A stretch of 64,000 nucleotides of DNA from Emydura subglobosa (lineage: Eukaryota; Chordata; Testudines; Chelidae), in the NCBI GenBank assembly GCA_007922225.1, contig ML680088.1, positions 15,879,967 to 15,943,966 of the forward strand. The letters run 5' to 3'. The position numbers and the translations under genes are program-made. How positions within the stretch are numbered: the stretch's first letter is position 1; the number at the start of each line of letters is the position of its first letter. The notes under the pieces are model-generated. The model had not been told where the DNA came from. It was given only the letters and a program-made list of their open reading frames with translations, and made no database searches. Below are positions 11,300 to 22,020 of the stretch, piece after piece.

Positions 11300-12530
11300 A
11301 TAGATCACAGCAATGTCAGGCTGGAAGGGACCTCGACAAGTCATTAAGCCCAGCCTCCTGCACTGAGGCAGGACCTAGTAGATATAAACCATCCCTGAGA
11401 GGTGTTCTTAAAAACCTGTGTTCAACCTGTTCTTAAAAACCTCCAATGATGATGATTCCACAGCTTTCCTCAGGAGCCTGTTCCAGAGCTTAACTGCTCT
11501 TATAGTGTGAAAGCTTTTCTTAATATCTAACTTACATCTCCCTTGCTACAGATTAAATCCATTACTTCTTATCCTAACTTCAGTGGGCATGAAGAACATT
11601 TGATGCCCGTCCTCTTTATAACAGCCCTTAACATATTTGAAGACTGTTATCAGGTCCCCTGCAAGACTTTTCTCAAGACTAAACGTGCCTAGTTTTGTTA
11701 ACCATTCCTCATAGGCCGGGTTTTCTAAATCTTTTATCACTTTTGTTGCTCTTCTCTGCGCTCTCTCCAATTTGTTCATATCTTTCGGCACCCAGAATTA
11801 GATATACTACTCCAGCTGAGGTCCCACTATGCTGAGTAGATCTTCACAGTTACCTCCCATGTCTTACATACAACACTCCTGTTAATAAACCCAGAATTAT
11901 AGTAGCCTTTTTCAAAATGGCATCACACTGTTGACTCATATTCAATTTGTGTTCCACTCCAACCCCCAAGATCCTTTTCAGCAGTACTACCACCCAGCCA
12001 ATTATTCCCCGTGGTGTAGTTGGGCCTTTGATTTTTCCTTCCTAAGTGAAGTACTTTGCACTTGTCTTTATTGACTTTCATCTCGTTGATTTCAGAACAA
12101 TTCTCCAGTTTGTCAAGGTTGTTTTGAATTCTAATCCTCTCCCCCAAAGTGCTTGCCTCCCACCTTGCTGTCATCCACAAATTGTATAAGCATACTCTGC
12201 ATGCCATTATCCAAGTCATTAATGAAAATATTGAATAATAGTACTGGACCTAGGATTGACCACTGTTGGGTCCTCTCTAGATACACCCTCCTGGTTTGTC
12301 GGCTAACCATTGATAACTACTCCTTGAACATAATCTTTCAACCAGTTGTGCACCCACATTATAGTAATTGCATCTAGACTGTATTTCCCTGTTTGCTTAT
12401 GAGACTGTCATGTGGGACTATCGCAAAAGACTTACTAAAATCAAGCTATAGCCCATGTGCTGCTTGCCTCCATCCACAAGGCCAGTGATCCTGTCAAAAA
12501 TGACCTCATAATCCTTTCCACAGCAATTGT
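11300..12530 (-). mobile_element. CR1 LINE, 1.2 kb including decayed ORF2
   Basis: The 3' end is at the left (CAGGCTGGAAGGGACCTCGA). Moving right, minus-strand frames show ORF2 C-terminal words (KLERAQRRATKVIKDLE; NKDKCKVLHLGRKNQ at 12030-12090) and then the motif-A region (CAAAAGACTTACTAAAATCA near 12425). Stops and frameshifts show it is inactive. Confidence 0.85.
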
Positions 12531-12997
12531 GAGGTCATAAAGAGAGGATTGAGGTTTCAGGAAGAAGAATAAGGAACAGAAGCAGGCAAACTCTTAAGAA
12601 GCAAAGATCTTTCTTTGTGCAAATGTTCCTTGTAATAGATAATGGGGGCAGTAAGGAGGGAATAAGAGCAAAATGTTTTCAAAGTCTCCCATGAGTTTCC
12701 GGCAGCAATATAAGCTTGTGCTTTGTTGCACAGGAATTTATAGGGCTAGTGAGACACTTGGGAGGAGTTAGTGATTGGATGTTGTATTGTTTTCTCTCTA
12801 AATACTTATCTAACTCTCAGTTTAAGATTTTTTTGTTAGTTGCTCCTGCTGCAGTTAGTGATAGTTTAATCTGTGCATTAACTATTCTCTTTAGACAAAT
12901 TCCTTCTTAATCTCTGTGGAGTCAACCCTTCTGTAGTTCATTTTTTTTGTCTTTTTTAACAATCTCCAATAACCTGTCCTCTACCTCCCCTTGAGAA

Positions 12998-12998
12998 A

Positions 12999-13043
<45 letters not shown>

Positions 13044-13049
13044 TATTAT
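12998..13049 (+). repeat. (ATT)n microsatellite
   Basis: About 16 ATT units, with one TAC interruption near 13040, forming the A/T tail of the adjacent SINE fragment. Confidence 0.9.
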
Positions 13050-13165
13050 CTGAATTGCCGTAGAATCTAGGAGCCAAGTCATGGACACCATTGTACTAGG
13101 TGCTGTACAATCCCAGAACAAAAAGACAGTCCCTGCCCCCAGAATTTGCAGTCTAAGTAACTAAC
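13050..13165 (-). repeat. SINE-derived fragment (MIR/CORE type), 3' part
   Basis: GCCGTAGAATCTAGGAG, ACTAGGTGCTGTACAATCCC and AAAAAGACAGTCCCTGCCCC match the block at 1030 and 42170. Confidence 0.65.
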
Positions 13166-15470
13166 TGTGTATGCTTCTCTGAAATCCCATCTTAATTACT
13201 CCTTATTGAAATAATACAGTATTCCCAATTTGTTGTCTCTCTCTGTTTAAAAAAATATTGTTGCCTCTATAGCATACCCAACACAGTGCAAACACATCAA
13301 GCCAAGAGCAGCATCTTGGTCTCATCACTGATTTAGCTTTATAGCACACAGTATTCCCTGACAGTGCTCGTAAGCAGTTATTTGAAGAGCGGGTTTTCCT
13401 TTAAGAGGGCTGACATAATAGGGAAGCCAGTTTCTAGAGGTGTTTTTGCCATGCGCATCCAAGGTAGACAGCGTGAGGAAGTGCTGTGAGCTGGTGAGCT
13501 CATTGCAAATCACACAGAGCCTCTTTGCAAAGGACATTCCCAACAGGTTGGTTTCACTTTAAAGCAAAAGATCTAACTACTTACTGGTGGGATCCAGCCT
13601 CTAGAAATGGTGTCAAGTGCCTAGTGGAGAGAACTAGACAAAGCCTGACAGAGGAGACCCGGGGACACAGGGTCAGGTCCGACTGCCTTAATGCCCCATG
13701 CTCCCAGGCATACAGATTCCACTTGTCTGATAAGGTGTTTAGGAAGAATTGAGAATAGCAACAAGCAGCTGTGGATTTCTCCAGTTTCCTGTACTCCTCA
13801 CATCCTTCATCCAAAGAACAAGATACCTAGATCTGGGCACATCACCTGTTTTATGGGAGAGAAAGCAGTAATGTTGCCCTTTCCAGTGTGGTGCCATCTC
13901 ACAGGCTGTTCCCGTACCTCAGTGCATATACTTGTCAAACTGAGTAAAAGAGATGTAGTGACCAGCTGATCAAAAAGGAGAATACAGTGCTAGATACATA
14001 GCACAATCTTGGCTCGGGACTAGAACCTTAGCTGGTATTAATCTTGACTACACCAATTTCCACTAGCTGAAGATCTGGTCCATAATGGCATAGAGCTTGT
14101 GTACATGTGAACTTTTCCTCTGTTTTCCCAGTATAATTATATCGGTCTAGTTAAGCCACTCTAGTTATACCAGAGCACCTCCCATTCTTGCTCCCAAGAT
14201 CAGAAACAGAGAAGAAGTGCTGTAAGCTCAGACTGCGATTTTTCAAACTTGCCCAATGGATGTAAATGTCTACTTCCCATCAAAGTCAATGGGAACCGGC
14301 CATCCAAATCCCTGCAGCAGCTCTGCCAGTCTCAGCCTTCACTCATTTCTCATTTCACGGGGTGTTTCTTTCTCAGCTATCGTACATCAGGGCAGGAAGG
14401 GAGGGTGACTTCTCCCTCCTGCTGCTGCTGTTTCATGGAACTGTATTAGCACTAACGTGTCATAGTGCAGTGAGAAAAGAAACAAGGATTGCGTAAAGCA
14501 CTAGGATGTGAAGGGTTAAATCATTCACGCCTGCATCATTAATTACTTTGTGGAGTAACTTCCTGTTTGTTTTATGACCTTTCCATGTCTGCATTTGCAG
14601 AAGTATGGCAGGGAGGGGCCAGAAACACAGTGAAAGCAACACCTTCTAAAAATGTTATTTCTTTTCCAACGTTCTGGCTTCAGACTCAGAACACAGTATC
14701 CCGGGAACCACAGCCACTTCTGCCACGTCAGGAATGCCAGTAAAATGACAGGACTCATGCTTAGTTATGTGAGATCGGTGCATGTATCACATTGGAAACA
14801 GAAATGACAGAACAATGTGTGCCCTTGCCTGATAGATTGGTTTGTGCCGAGCTGAAGGACAACTTTAGCTGGAGGTGGGAAAGAACTCAAAGCATTGTGG
14901 ATAAAATATGAGGGGCTCATTCTCTGTTGCCCATCACCTCGTGGTCTCATTTACACCAGTACAAAATACTTCTGGACAAAAGGGAAGTTTGTAGCCCACA
15001 TCGCAGTCACTTTTTTAGTGATATAAATGACTGTCCAAAGTGCCAGGCAGTGGCTTAATCCTGTCCTCAAGTGCCCTTATAAACCTGGGCCATTGGAGCG
15101 GCTTTTCTGTTCCAGTGTGAATGCAGCTCTGATATTTTTCAGACAGATGCTTTTGCTTTCTCATTCCACCAACCATCTAAGAATCTGGGTTGAAATTAGC
15201 CTTAACACATAAGTGAAATGAGTGTGGAAGTGACTAGTTGAAATGTTTCCACATTACAAGATCTCTAAGTAATTTGTCATAATTAAACATAGTTTGCTCC
15301 CTGTGTTCAAAAGAAACCCAAGACTGAGACAGCAGGTCAGGATCCAGGGACACTGGCAGAGTTGTCTGGAGGAAGCTGACACTGTGTCTGCTTGTATTAT
15401 TCTGTTCTGGATAGGTTCTTGTATTATGATTGTGTCTAACCAATGTAATAGGCCAATGTAATCATTTCCC
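13165..15470. other. Intergenic, no gene recognised
   Basis: Only short open frames with no family signature. Short MITE-like pieces lie at 14010-14080 (AATCTTGACTACACCAATTT … GATCTGGTCC) and 14095-14175, neither with a complete pair of ends. Confidence 0.4.
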
Positions 15471-15474
15471 CCTG

Positions 15475-15905
15475 AGAATTAGAAAACAGGCCTTATAGTG
15501 ATAAACTCAAGGAGTTTAATCTATTTAGCATACCAAAGAGAAGCTTAAGGCGTGACTTGATCACAGTCTGTAAGTAGCTACATGGGGAGCAAATATTTCA
15601 TAATGGGCTCTTCAGTCTAGCAAAGAAAGGTCTAACATGATCCAATGGCTGGAAATTGCAGCTAGACAAATTTGCATTGGAAATAAGGTATAAATGTTTA
15701 ACTATGAGAGTAGTTAACCATTGGAACAATTTGCCAAGGATCATGGTGAATTCTCAATCCTGATCATGTTTAAATCAGGATTGGATGTTTTCGTAAAAGA
15801 TCTGCTGTAGGAATTATTGTGGGGCAGTTCTCTGGCCTGTGTTATACCGGAGGTCAGGCTAGATGACTACAATGGTCCCTTCTGACCTTGAAATCTATGA
15901 ATTTT
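15475..15905 (+). mobile_element. CR1 LINE 3' end, the only clear plus-strand CR1
   Basis: ORF2 C-terminal and 3'-UTR sequence in sense orientation: CCATTGGAACAATTTGCCAA, CAGGCTAGATGACTACAATG, and the end TTCTGACCTTGAAATCTATG AATT. The terminal ATCTATGAATTTTCT is the CR1 3' octamer region. Confidence 0.85.
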
Positions 15906-16619
15906 CTGAGCACTGATATTCACCCAGTTTGCTTAAAGGAAAGAAAAGCCGAACAAAAAATGCTTAGGACATACAGATGCCATTCAGTGATCTTTCTCCC
16001 CAGACAGTGTAAGTGTGTGGTAACCAGTAATGGCATCAGAGATAAGTAAGTCTGGAAGATGGTGATGTCAGAGGAGTGTCTGCACTCTGGGTGCTTCTTT
16101 CCCTAACGATTTCCATTTCTTTGCAAAGATCTATTCAGGAGTTATCACTGTGGCTGCTGGCGATGTTACTTCTGCAGGACTGCGGTGTCCTCAGAAAGTA
16201 CTACAGCTTCCTGGTGCGATGCCCATAGTGCTGCTCTTCCTTGTCTCCTGTCGTGGGGAAACTCCTGTGTGTCTTCCAGGGCATTGCAGTTCTGTGGCTC
16301 CAGCAATGCTTCTTCATCATGACTTTGGTCAATCTGCTCTCCACAGCTCCCTTGACAAACAAAAGGGCTCTGCTGTGACAAAAGAGACCCCGGTGTTCCT
16401 GTGCTCCTGATTCTAACACCTTCAAGGATGCAAAGCAAACTGCTCCAGCTTTGCCACCTTACGTGTACTGCTGACTCTGAGACGGCCGTTGGGAAACATC
16501 AGCAAGCCCCATCATATGCCTGGCTCTGCATGGAAAGGGGACCCACCATTCCTGGATCATAGCCCTGCCATTTAGCTCAGCTGCATCCATGCCAGCATCT
16601 CCCCAAAGGCCACTCCGTA

Positions 16620-17043
16620 GGCCTGGGGATTAGTTTGGGGGAAGCGAGGGAGGGAGAGAGTCACAACCCCCCACCTGCCCTGTGGTGATCAGGGCAGAGA
16701 GATGATACAGCCCTGGGCTGTGTAATCCAATAGCCCAGTACCACCCATGTCTGTATCACCTTTCCACTGGCCCACCAGGGTGGGAATCTCCATTTGGCTG
16801 TTGAAGGCCTGACAGCACTGAGGGCGCAAGCAGCCTGGAGCCTCTGCACCGATGGCCCTGGCCTCTCATGGATCCCTCTCGCCGGTTCAGAGGGATCCCA
16901 AGGATCTGGGGGTTGGGACAGACCCACATCCTCCTGTATTAGTGGCGTGCCGTGCCGCCAGGATGGAAGAATCAGGACATGCCTCTGGGAGGAGAGCATC
17001 ATGGAGATTTCCTCCCCATCACACTCTCTGGGGGTGTCCTGCA
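16620..17043. repeat. Unassigned ~425-bp direct repeat, copy 1
   Basis: From GGCCTGGGGATTAG to GGGGTGTCCTGCA. It matches 19050-19477 nearly throughout at roughly nine bases in ten by eye, with the same order and orientation. I do not recognise the family. Open frames exist on both strands, but frame is not conserved between the copies. Confidence 0.85.
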
Positions 17044-19049
17044 TAAGGGGGTGACTGGGCCCAGTGTTATCAGCATTGTAATATGGATGGTCCCAAAGGC
17101 ATATGGCCTATAAAGATTCTCAGTTGATGTAAATCCATACAGCATCATCAACTTGTGTCAGCGATCCTGCAACAATTGACAGCAGCTGGGAATCTGGCCG
17201 TGGGGTTTTTTCAAAAAGTCCAATCAACTCACACCCATTTAGTGCTAAAATACATCGAGGGCAGTAATTTCTTGGGGGGCTGCGTGCTCCCAAGCACTGA
17301 CTGAAAATCAGTCATGAATCCCAGCCATGGTTTGATTTCATTCCTTCTGTGGTACTGATCTGTCTTCCTGAGACAGTTTATTGTATTTGAGAAATGTAAG
17401 GTATCCCACAAAGCCTTCATTCCGCTGTGGTCACATTTCTGAAAGAGCGAAATAGCTTGCTGATAGAGTAAGTTTTCGCCCAGGAACAATTAAGATCTTG
17501 TCTCTCTTGGCCTATGTCTCATCTCACAGCTATGTTACTGTAGCCCTGTTGTTCTCAGGGACCTGAGAAATTCATCTTAAGTTGCCATTGTGAGAAACGG
17601 AATTTGCAGTTGACTTATGTGAAAAGATTAATAGTGTTAAATGTGTGTAACTTGGCAAAGGAACAACTGGGATGGTGCGAGAGGGCATCATAAGACATAA
17701 ATAATGGATGAGTGAAAAGATCAAAGGGGAAGGGGAATTATTTAGGATGAGGGGGTGAGTGGGCCGGAGGGGTGGGGGGGAATATAGAAAGAATACTTTG
17801 CAGTTCCATGGTGCCCTCTATTTAAAAATCTCAGAGCACAAACAATTAAGGCAGAGATTTTCAAAGGGCAGTTAGGTGCTCAAATCCTAATGAACTGGGT
17901 GCCTAACTCCCTTAGGCTCCTTTGAAAATTCCATCCTAAGGAATTAAGAAAACAAGGGCCAGTTCTATGGAGCTATGCTGGTTTATTCTAGCTGAGGATC
18001 AGGCCAAGGACATGTAGGAGCAATAGCAGGGAAAACATCCTGATAATTAGATACAGTTGGTTGTTGATTGAGTAATCCAGGTCTTATCAGTGGGACCCTT
18101 AACACGGTATAAAGCTGCAGAAAATGTACTATGGGGAACCATCTTCCATTAGCCCCCAAGGCGTAGACTAGACAACTTGAGCCGTCTTTTGTTTCTCAGT
18201 GCCCATGTTTCTAGGATTTTCAGACACAGAGAAACAGACCCAAGCATGCACACTTGCTCTCTTCTTCTATTCCTCTCTCCTCGTCGCCCCATGCAAAGGA
18301 ATGTCCCTGGTACTGTCTGTGGTCTCCTCCCTGCAGCCTCACAGTGAATTAGTACAGATGAGAATCAATTCACTATCCATGTCCATGCTGCTTCAGAAAT
18401 GGAAGCCAAAACCAAACAGAGGCAGGTCACCCACTGCTGTAGTTGGTCTCACCGTTCACGCATTCATTCCTGGGTTTCTCCACACCGATTCATCAGTGGA
18501 TCCCAACGCTGGCCGGGAGAGGGCCATCACTCCCTCTGGAGTGGAGATGGAAATTGAGTCTTCATACTTCCTTCAGACAGCCATTTTATGCTCACTTATG
18601 GTATTCTTCTGAGTTTCTGATACAACAGGCCAATGCTTGAGGGAAAGCTAAATGATGGCATGGACTTGCAAGGAAAATGCATCATGAAGAGCTCTGGTGA
18701 GCTCATTATCATGTGGTCTTCCCCAGTTCAACAAGGTGCTAGTGGCTTGGTTTCATTAGTGGGGTTGTTGGCAACCAGTGCAGATGTTTACTGCAGAGTC
18801 GCACCAGTCTAACCATTGTGAATCAAAGCTAGTCTAAGCCTCAATTTTAATCCCCTTTTTAGTTTACCCAAAACAAAGCCAATCTGCCTGAAATTTCACA
18901 GCTGTGACTTTATGCCAGGGTAGGAAAAACTGAGGTAAACAGAACAAGGCATTTGGGAAACGAGGGAGTTCAAAAAAATGAGGTGATCTAATTATTTGAA
19001 TATTTTCTTGGCTATTCATCTTGCCCCATGCCTGGCAACGTACTGCAGG
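17044..19049. other. 2.0-kb spacer between the two direct repeats
   Basis: No gag/pol-like or other coding sequence. Apart from the foldback at 17860-17940 and an AGCTGAGGATCAGGCC palindrome half near 17990, nothing is recognised. Confidence 0.5.
17860..17940. repeat. Foldback MITE, TTTTCAAAGG family
   Basis: GATTTTCAAAGGGCAGTTAG and the inverse of CTTAGGCTCCTTTGAAAATT frame a short loop. Related sequence lies at 21820-21880 and 41360-41580. Confidence 0.55.
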
Positions 19050-19477
19050 GGCCTGGGGATTAGCATGGGGGAAGCAAGGGAGGGAGAGACTCACAACCCC
19101 CCACCTGCCCTGTGGTGATCAAGGCAGAGAGATGATACAGCCGTAGGCTCTGCAATCCAATAGCCCAGTATCACCCGTGTCTGTATTGCCTTTCCACTGG
19201 CCTGCTCGGTGGGAATCTCCCTTTGGCTGTTGAAGGCCTGACATCACTGAGGGGGCAAACAGCCTGTGAGGGAGCTTCTGCACCGATGGCCCTGGATTCT
19301 CATGGATCCCCCTCCCCGATTCAGAGGGATCTCAAGGATCTGGGGATTGAGACAGACCCACATCCTCCTTTGTTAGTGGTGCGCTGTGCCCCCAGGATGG
19401 AAGAATCAGGACACTCCTCTGGGAGGAGAGCATCATGGAAATTTCCTCCCCATCACACACCCTGGGGGTGTCTCGCA
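19050..19477. repeat. Unassigned ~425-bp direct repeat, copy 2
   Basis: From GGCCTGGGGATTAG to GGGGTGTCTCGCA, parallel to 16620-17043 with a few small indels (for example a short insertion around 19262-19275). Both copies stop matching at the same points on each side, so the boundaries are real. Confidence 0.85.
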
Positions 19478-19945
19478 GAATTCAAACATTCAAAACCATT
19501 GAAACATTTTAATATCAGTCCGAAGGGAGACTTGGTTGGATTAGGAAGCAGCATGTCATGCCGGGAGCTCATGTCACCTGTGGTGTGTGATCAGCATTGG
19601 CTTCCATTTTGACCCCAAAAGCTCTAAATGGTCTGATATCTGGTTAGTTTAGTCCCTCCACCCCCTTCCCATGAAACACTGTGACAGTTGCCCAGATGTC
19701 AGAGAGCCCCTCAGATACGTACACATCCATGTGTAAATTAACACTCTGTATATGGGAAAGAGTAAGAGATGGTCTTTAGATGGTTGTAACCACATCAATG
19801 GAAGGTTTTATAGGTACTTAAGACATGGTTATCACCTGTTGGACTCCACAAGAGTCTATAACAATTGATTAGTCATTTATTAAAACATCTAGTATTTATT
19901 TATGAACCTTTTATAAGTGGAACCTTAATATAAAATGCGGCTTTT

Positions 19946-19971
19946 TATTTATTTATTTATTTATTTGGCCT
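19946..19971 (+). repeat. (TTTA)n microsatellite
   Basis: Six to seven TTTA units. Confidence 0.85.
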
Positions 19972-20309
19972 TTGTTGGGAGTGCCCTAAGGTGGTTAAAT
20001 TGTGGATGTGTGTCCCAGAATTAATTTTTCAATCTCTGAAACAAATGGCTTTTGAATCCTTTAGCCCTGTTTTAGACCTCCCTGTGAAAGGGAAATATCC
20101 ATTAAAGAATTCACAGGTTATTACCTCTCCTGGTAGCAGCAAGTTGCTCATTGCAAAAGGGAAGACCATCCAGACACGATTACTTGCTTTTAAAGGGGGA
20201 AAAGCCTGCATAAAATACATGAATGTATCCGAGTGGTTTCTATGCACTTTGGCTTCCCCTCTTGTGGTTTGAATAAAATAATCCTTCAAACTCCACCATG
20301 AGACTAGAG

Positions 20310-20480
20310 GTGATTGAAAAACAGAGGGGAAAATCATGAATATTTTCACCAAAAAATACTCCTGGTTTTTTTTTTCCCCCCTTAAAAAAAAAAGTTAAAG
20401 TTTTGAGAAGCAATAGAGCTGGTTGAAAACAGGATGAATTTTTCACAGAAATGATTGTGAAAAATTGGTCCCTTTTTGGA
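20310..20480. repeat. AT-rich GAAAATTTT repeat family
   Basis: GATTGAAAAACAGAGGGGAA, TAGAGCTGGTTGAAAACAGG and TTGTGAAAAATTGGTCCC. Same family as 9450-9595 and 10745-11070. Confidence 0.45.
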
Positions 20481-20775
20481 GTGGAGAGGGGGAGAAATTC
20501 TGAAATTCAAACATGCTAATTCCAGATCTACAGGACACACCATAATCATAACATTATGTTCTTTATGTTGATATAGGTACAGCTTCCTCCTGGCTAATGA
20601 GAAGACCACTTATTAATTTCCTCTTTTGCCATCCTTTTTGCCGTAGCCATAACTAATTTTGCACTTTAAAGGTTGTTCAGTTAATCTATTTCCCATGCTT
20701 TTCCCATCTCAGATATTTCTGAAACTAATTAAAGCTTCTGAATTAAATATACAAAACCCAAAACATGCGATAGTT

Positions 20776-20895
20776 TGGCCATGATTCAATGAGATACTTA
20801 AGCATTTGCCTAATTTTAAGCATGTAAGTAAGCCCATTGCTATAGCGTATTAAAGTTAGGCATGTGCTTAAGTACCTCATGGAATTGAGCCTATA
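20776..20895. repeat. Foldback MITE, ACTTAAGCA family, well preserved
   Basis: The left arm CATGATTCAATGAGATACTT and AAGCATTTGCCTAA and the right arm (TTAGGCATGTGCTTAAGTAC, CTCATGGAATTGAGCC) are inverted copies over about 40 bp, capped by CCCATTGC. Confidence 0.65.
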
Positions 20896-21004
20896 GTAGT
20901 ATGCTAGAACTACACTAACCATATGGTGATCAAGTGGAGTTGCCACCTTTCTCTCAGTAATTTTCACACACTGAGTAAGGTCACAGTTATAAGTAGACGG
21001 AAGG

Positions 21005-21205
21005 TTAAAGATTGGATAATGCAGTGGACTGGAATTCAGGAGAGATGGGTGCTATTCCCAGCTCTTCCACATGCCCTTGGGCAAATCATGTCTCCTCCCT
21101 GTGCTTCAGTTTCTCCTCCCACCTTTTATCTGTTTTGTCTATTGTAAGCTGTTTGGGACAGGGACTTTCTCTTACTCTGTGTACATCCACTGCCTAATAC
21201 AATCG
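21005..21205 (+). repeat. tRNA-derived SINE, near full length
   Basis: Ordered signature: GGATAATGCAGTGGACTGGA, GAATTCAGGAGAGATGGGTG, CCTTGGGCAAATCATGTC, CTGTGCTTCAGTTTCTCC, TTGTAAGCTGTTTGGGACAG and GGACTTTCTCTTACT. This is the MIR/CORE architecture (degraded box A/B, core, LINE-like tail). Confidence 0.75.
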
Positions 21206-21699
21206 GCCAGCACCTCTACACGTTCCCTTACTACAACCAACAACAATTAACAAGAAAAGAAAGGGTTTCCGGTTATTTAATTCGCTATAGAGGAAAATAG
21301 GAATTTTGAAGTTATCACTAGTTTTTGGAGAAAAAAAAGAGGGTGGGGGCAAGAGGGGAAGGGGAGATATTTCTGGAGTGCATTTTCCAAAAGTTCTTAT
21401 CATTGGAAAAAGAGGGTTCCTGCCGCCGAAATGGAACAGTGTTACGACTGAAGGAGAAGGAAGGAAAGCAGAAAGACAGCAGCATAGATAAGATGGGTGG
21501 ATCAGCTGCAGAAAGGCAGTGTAGCTACGTGACTGAGAGCGGGGCCTGCTGTGTTAGAGATCTGCGTTCCTGTAGTGGATGGTAGGCTTTGGTATGGTTG
21601 TGTGTAGTTAGTAAACCTGGGTATTTGGAACCCCGCTGTAGCCCTTTGGCTTTCCTCACATTCTTACCAGTGTGTAAAGAGCAAAAAGAGAATAGCTCT

Positions 21700-22020
21700 A
21701 CAAGAGGAAGGAGGGCACGGCAATTAGGTTATTCACCTAGGCCTTAGAAGACCAGAGTTCAGCTCTGTGATCTGCTATCGACTGTGTCTCTGAGTTAGAC
21801 ACTCACTTAGAGCTTGATATTTAAAGGTCATTTGGGCACCTAACCCCCAATGGGATTTAGGCACCTAAATAGCTTTTAAAATCTGTTCCTCGGTGTCTCT
21901 GTGCTTCAGTTCCCTATCTATAAAATGTGGATAATAATACTCTCTTCCCTTCCTCACAGGGGTGTAGTGAGGGGTTCAGATATGTGGTAATGGGGACCTC
22001 AAAAGTACCCTAGGTTGGCA
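21700..22020 (+). repeat. tRNA-derived SINE interrupted by a MITE
   Basis: SINE sequence to about 21805 (GACCAGAGTTCAGCTCTGTG), then a foldback-type insert at about 21812-21888 (TTTAAAGGTCATTTGGGCAC … CTTTTAAAATCTG), then SINE again (TGTGCTTCAGTTCCCTATCT, AAAATGTGGATAATAATACT). The insert postdates the SINE. Confidence 0.65.

Noticed and set aside
17044..19049. Interior of an LTR retrotransposon bounded by the 425-bp repeats
   Set aside because: No gag/pol, no convincing primer-binding site or polypurine tract, and the repeats do not start with TG.
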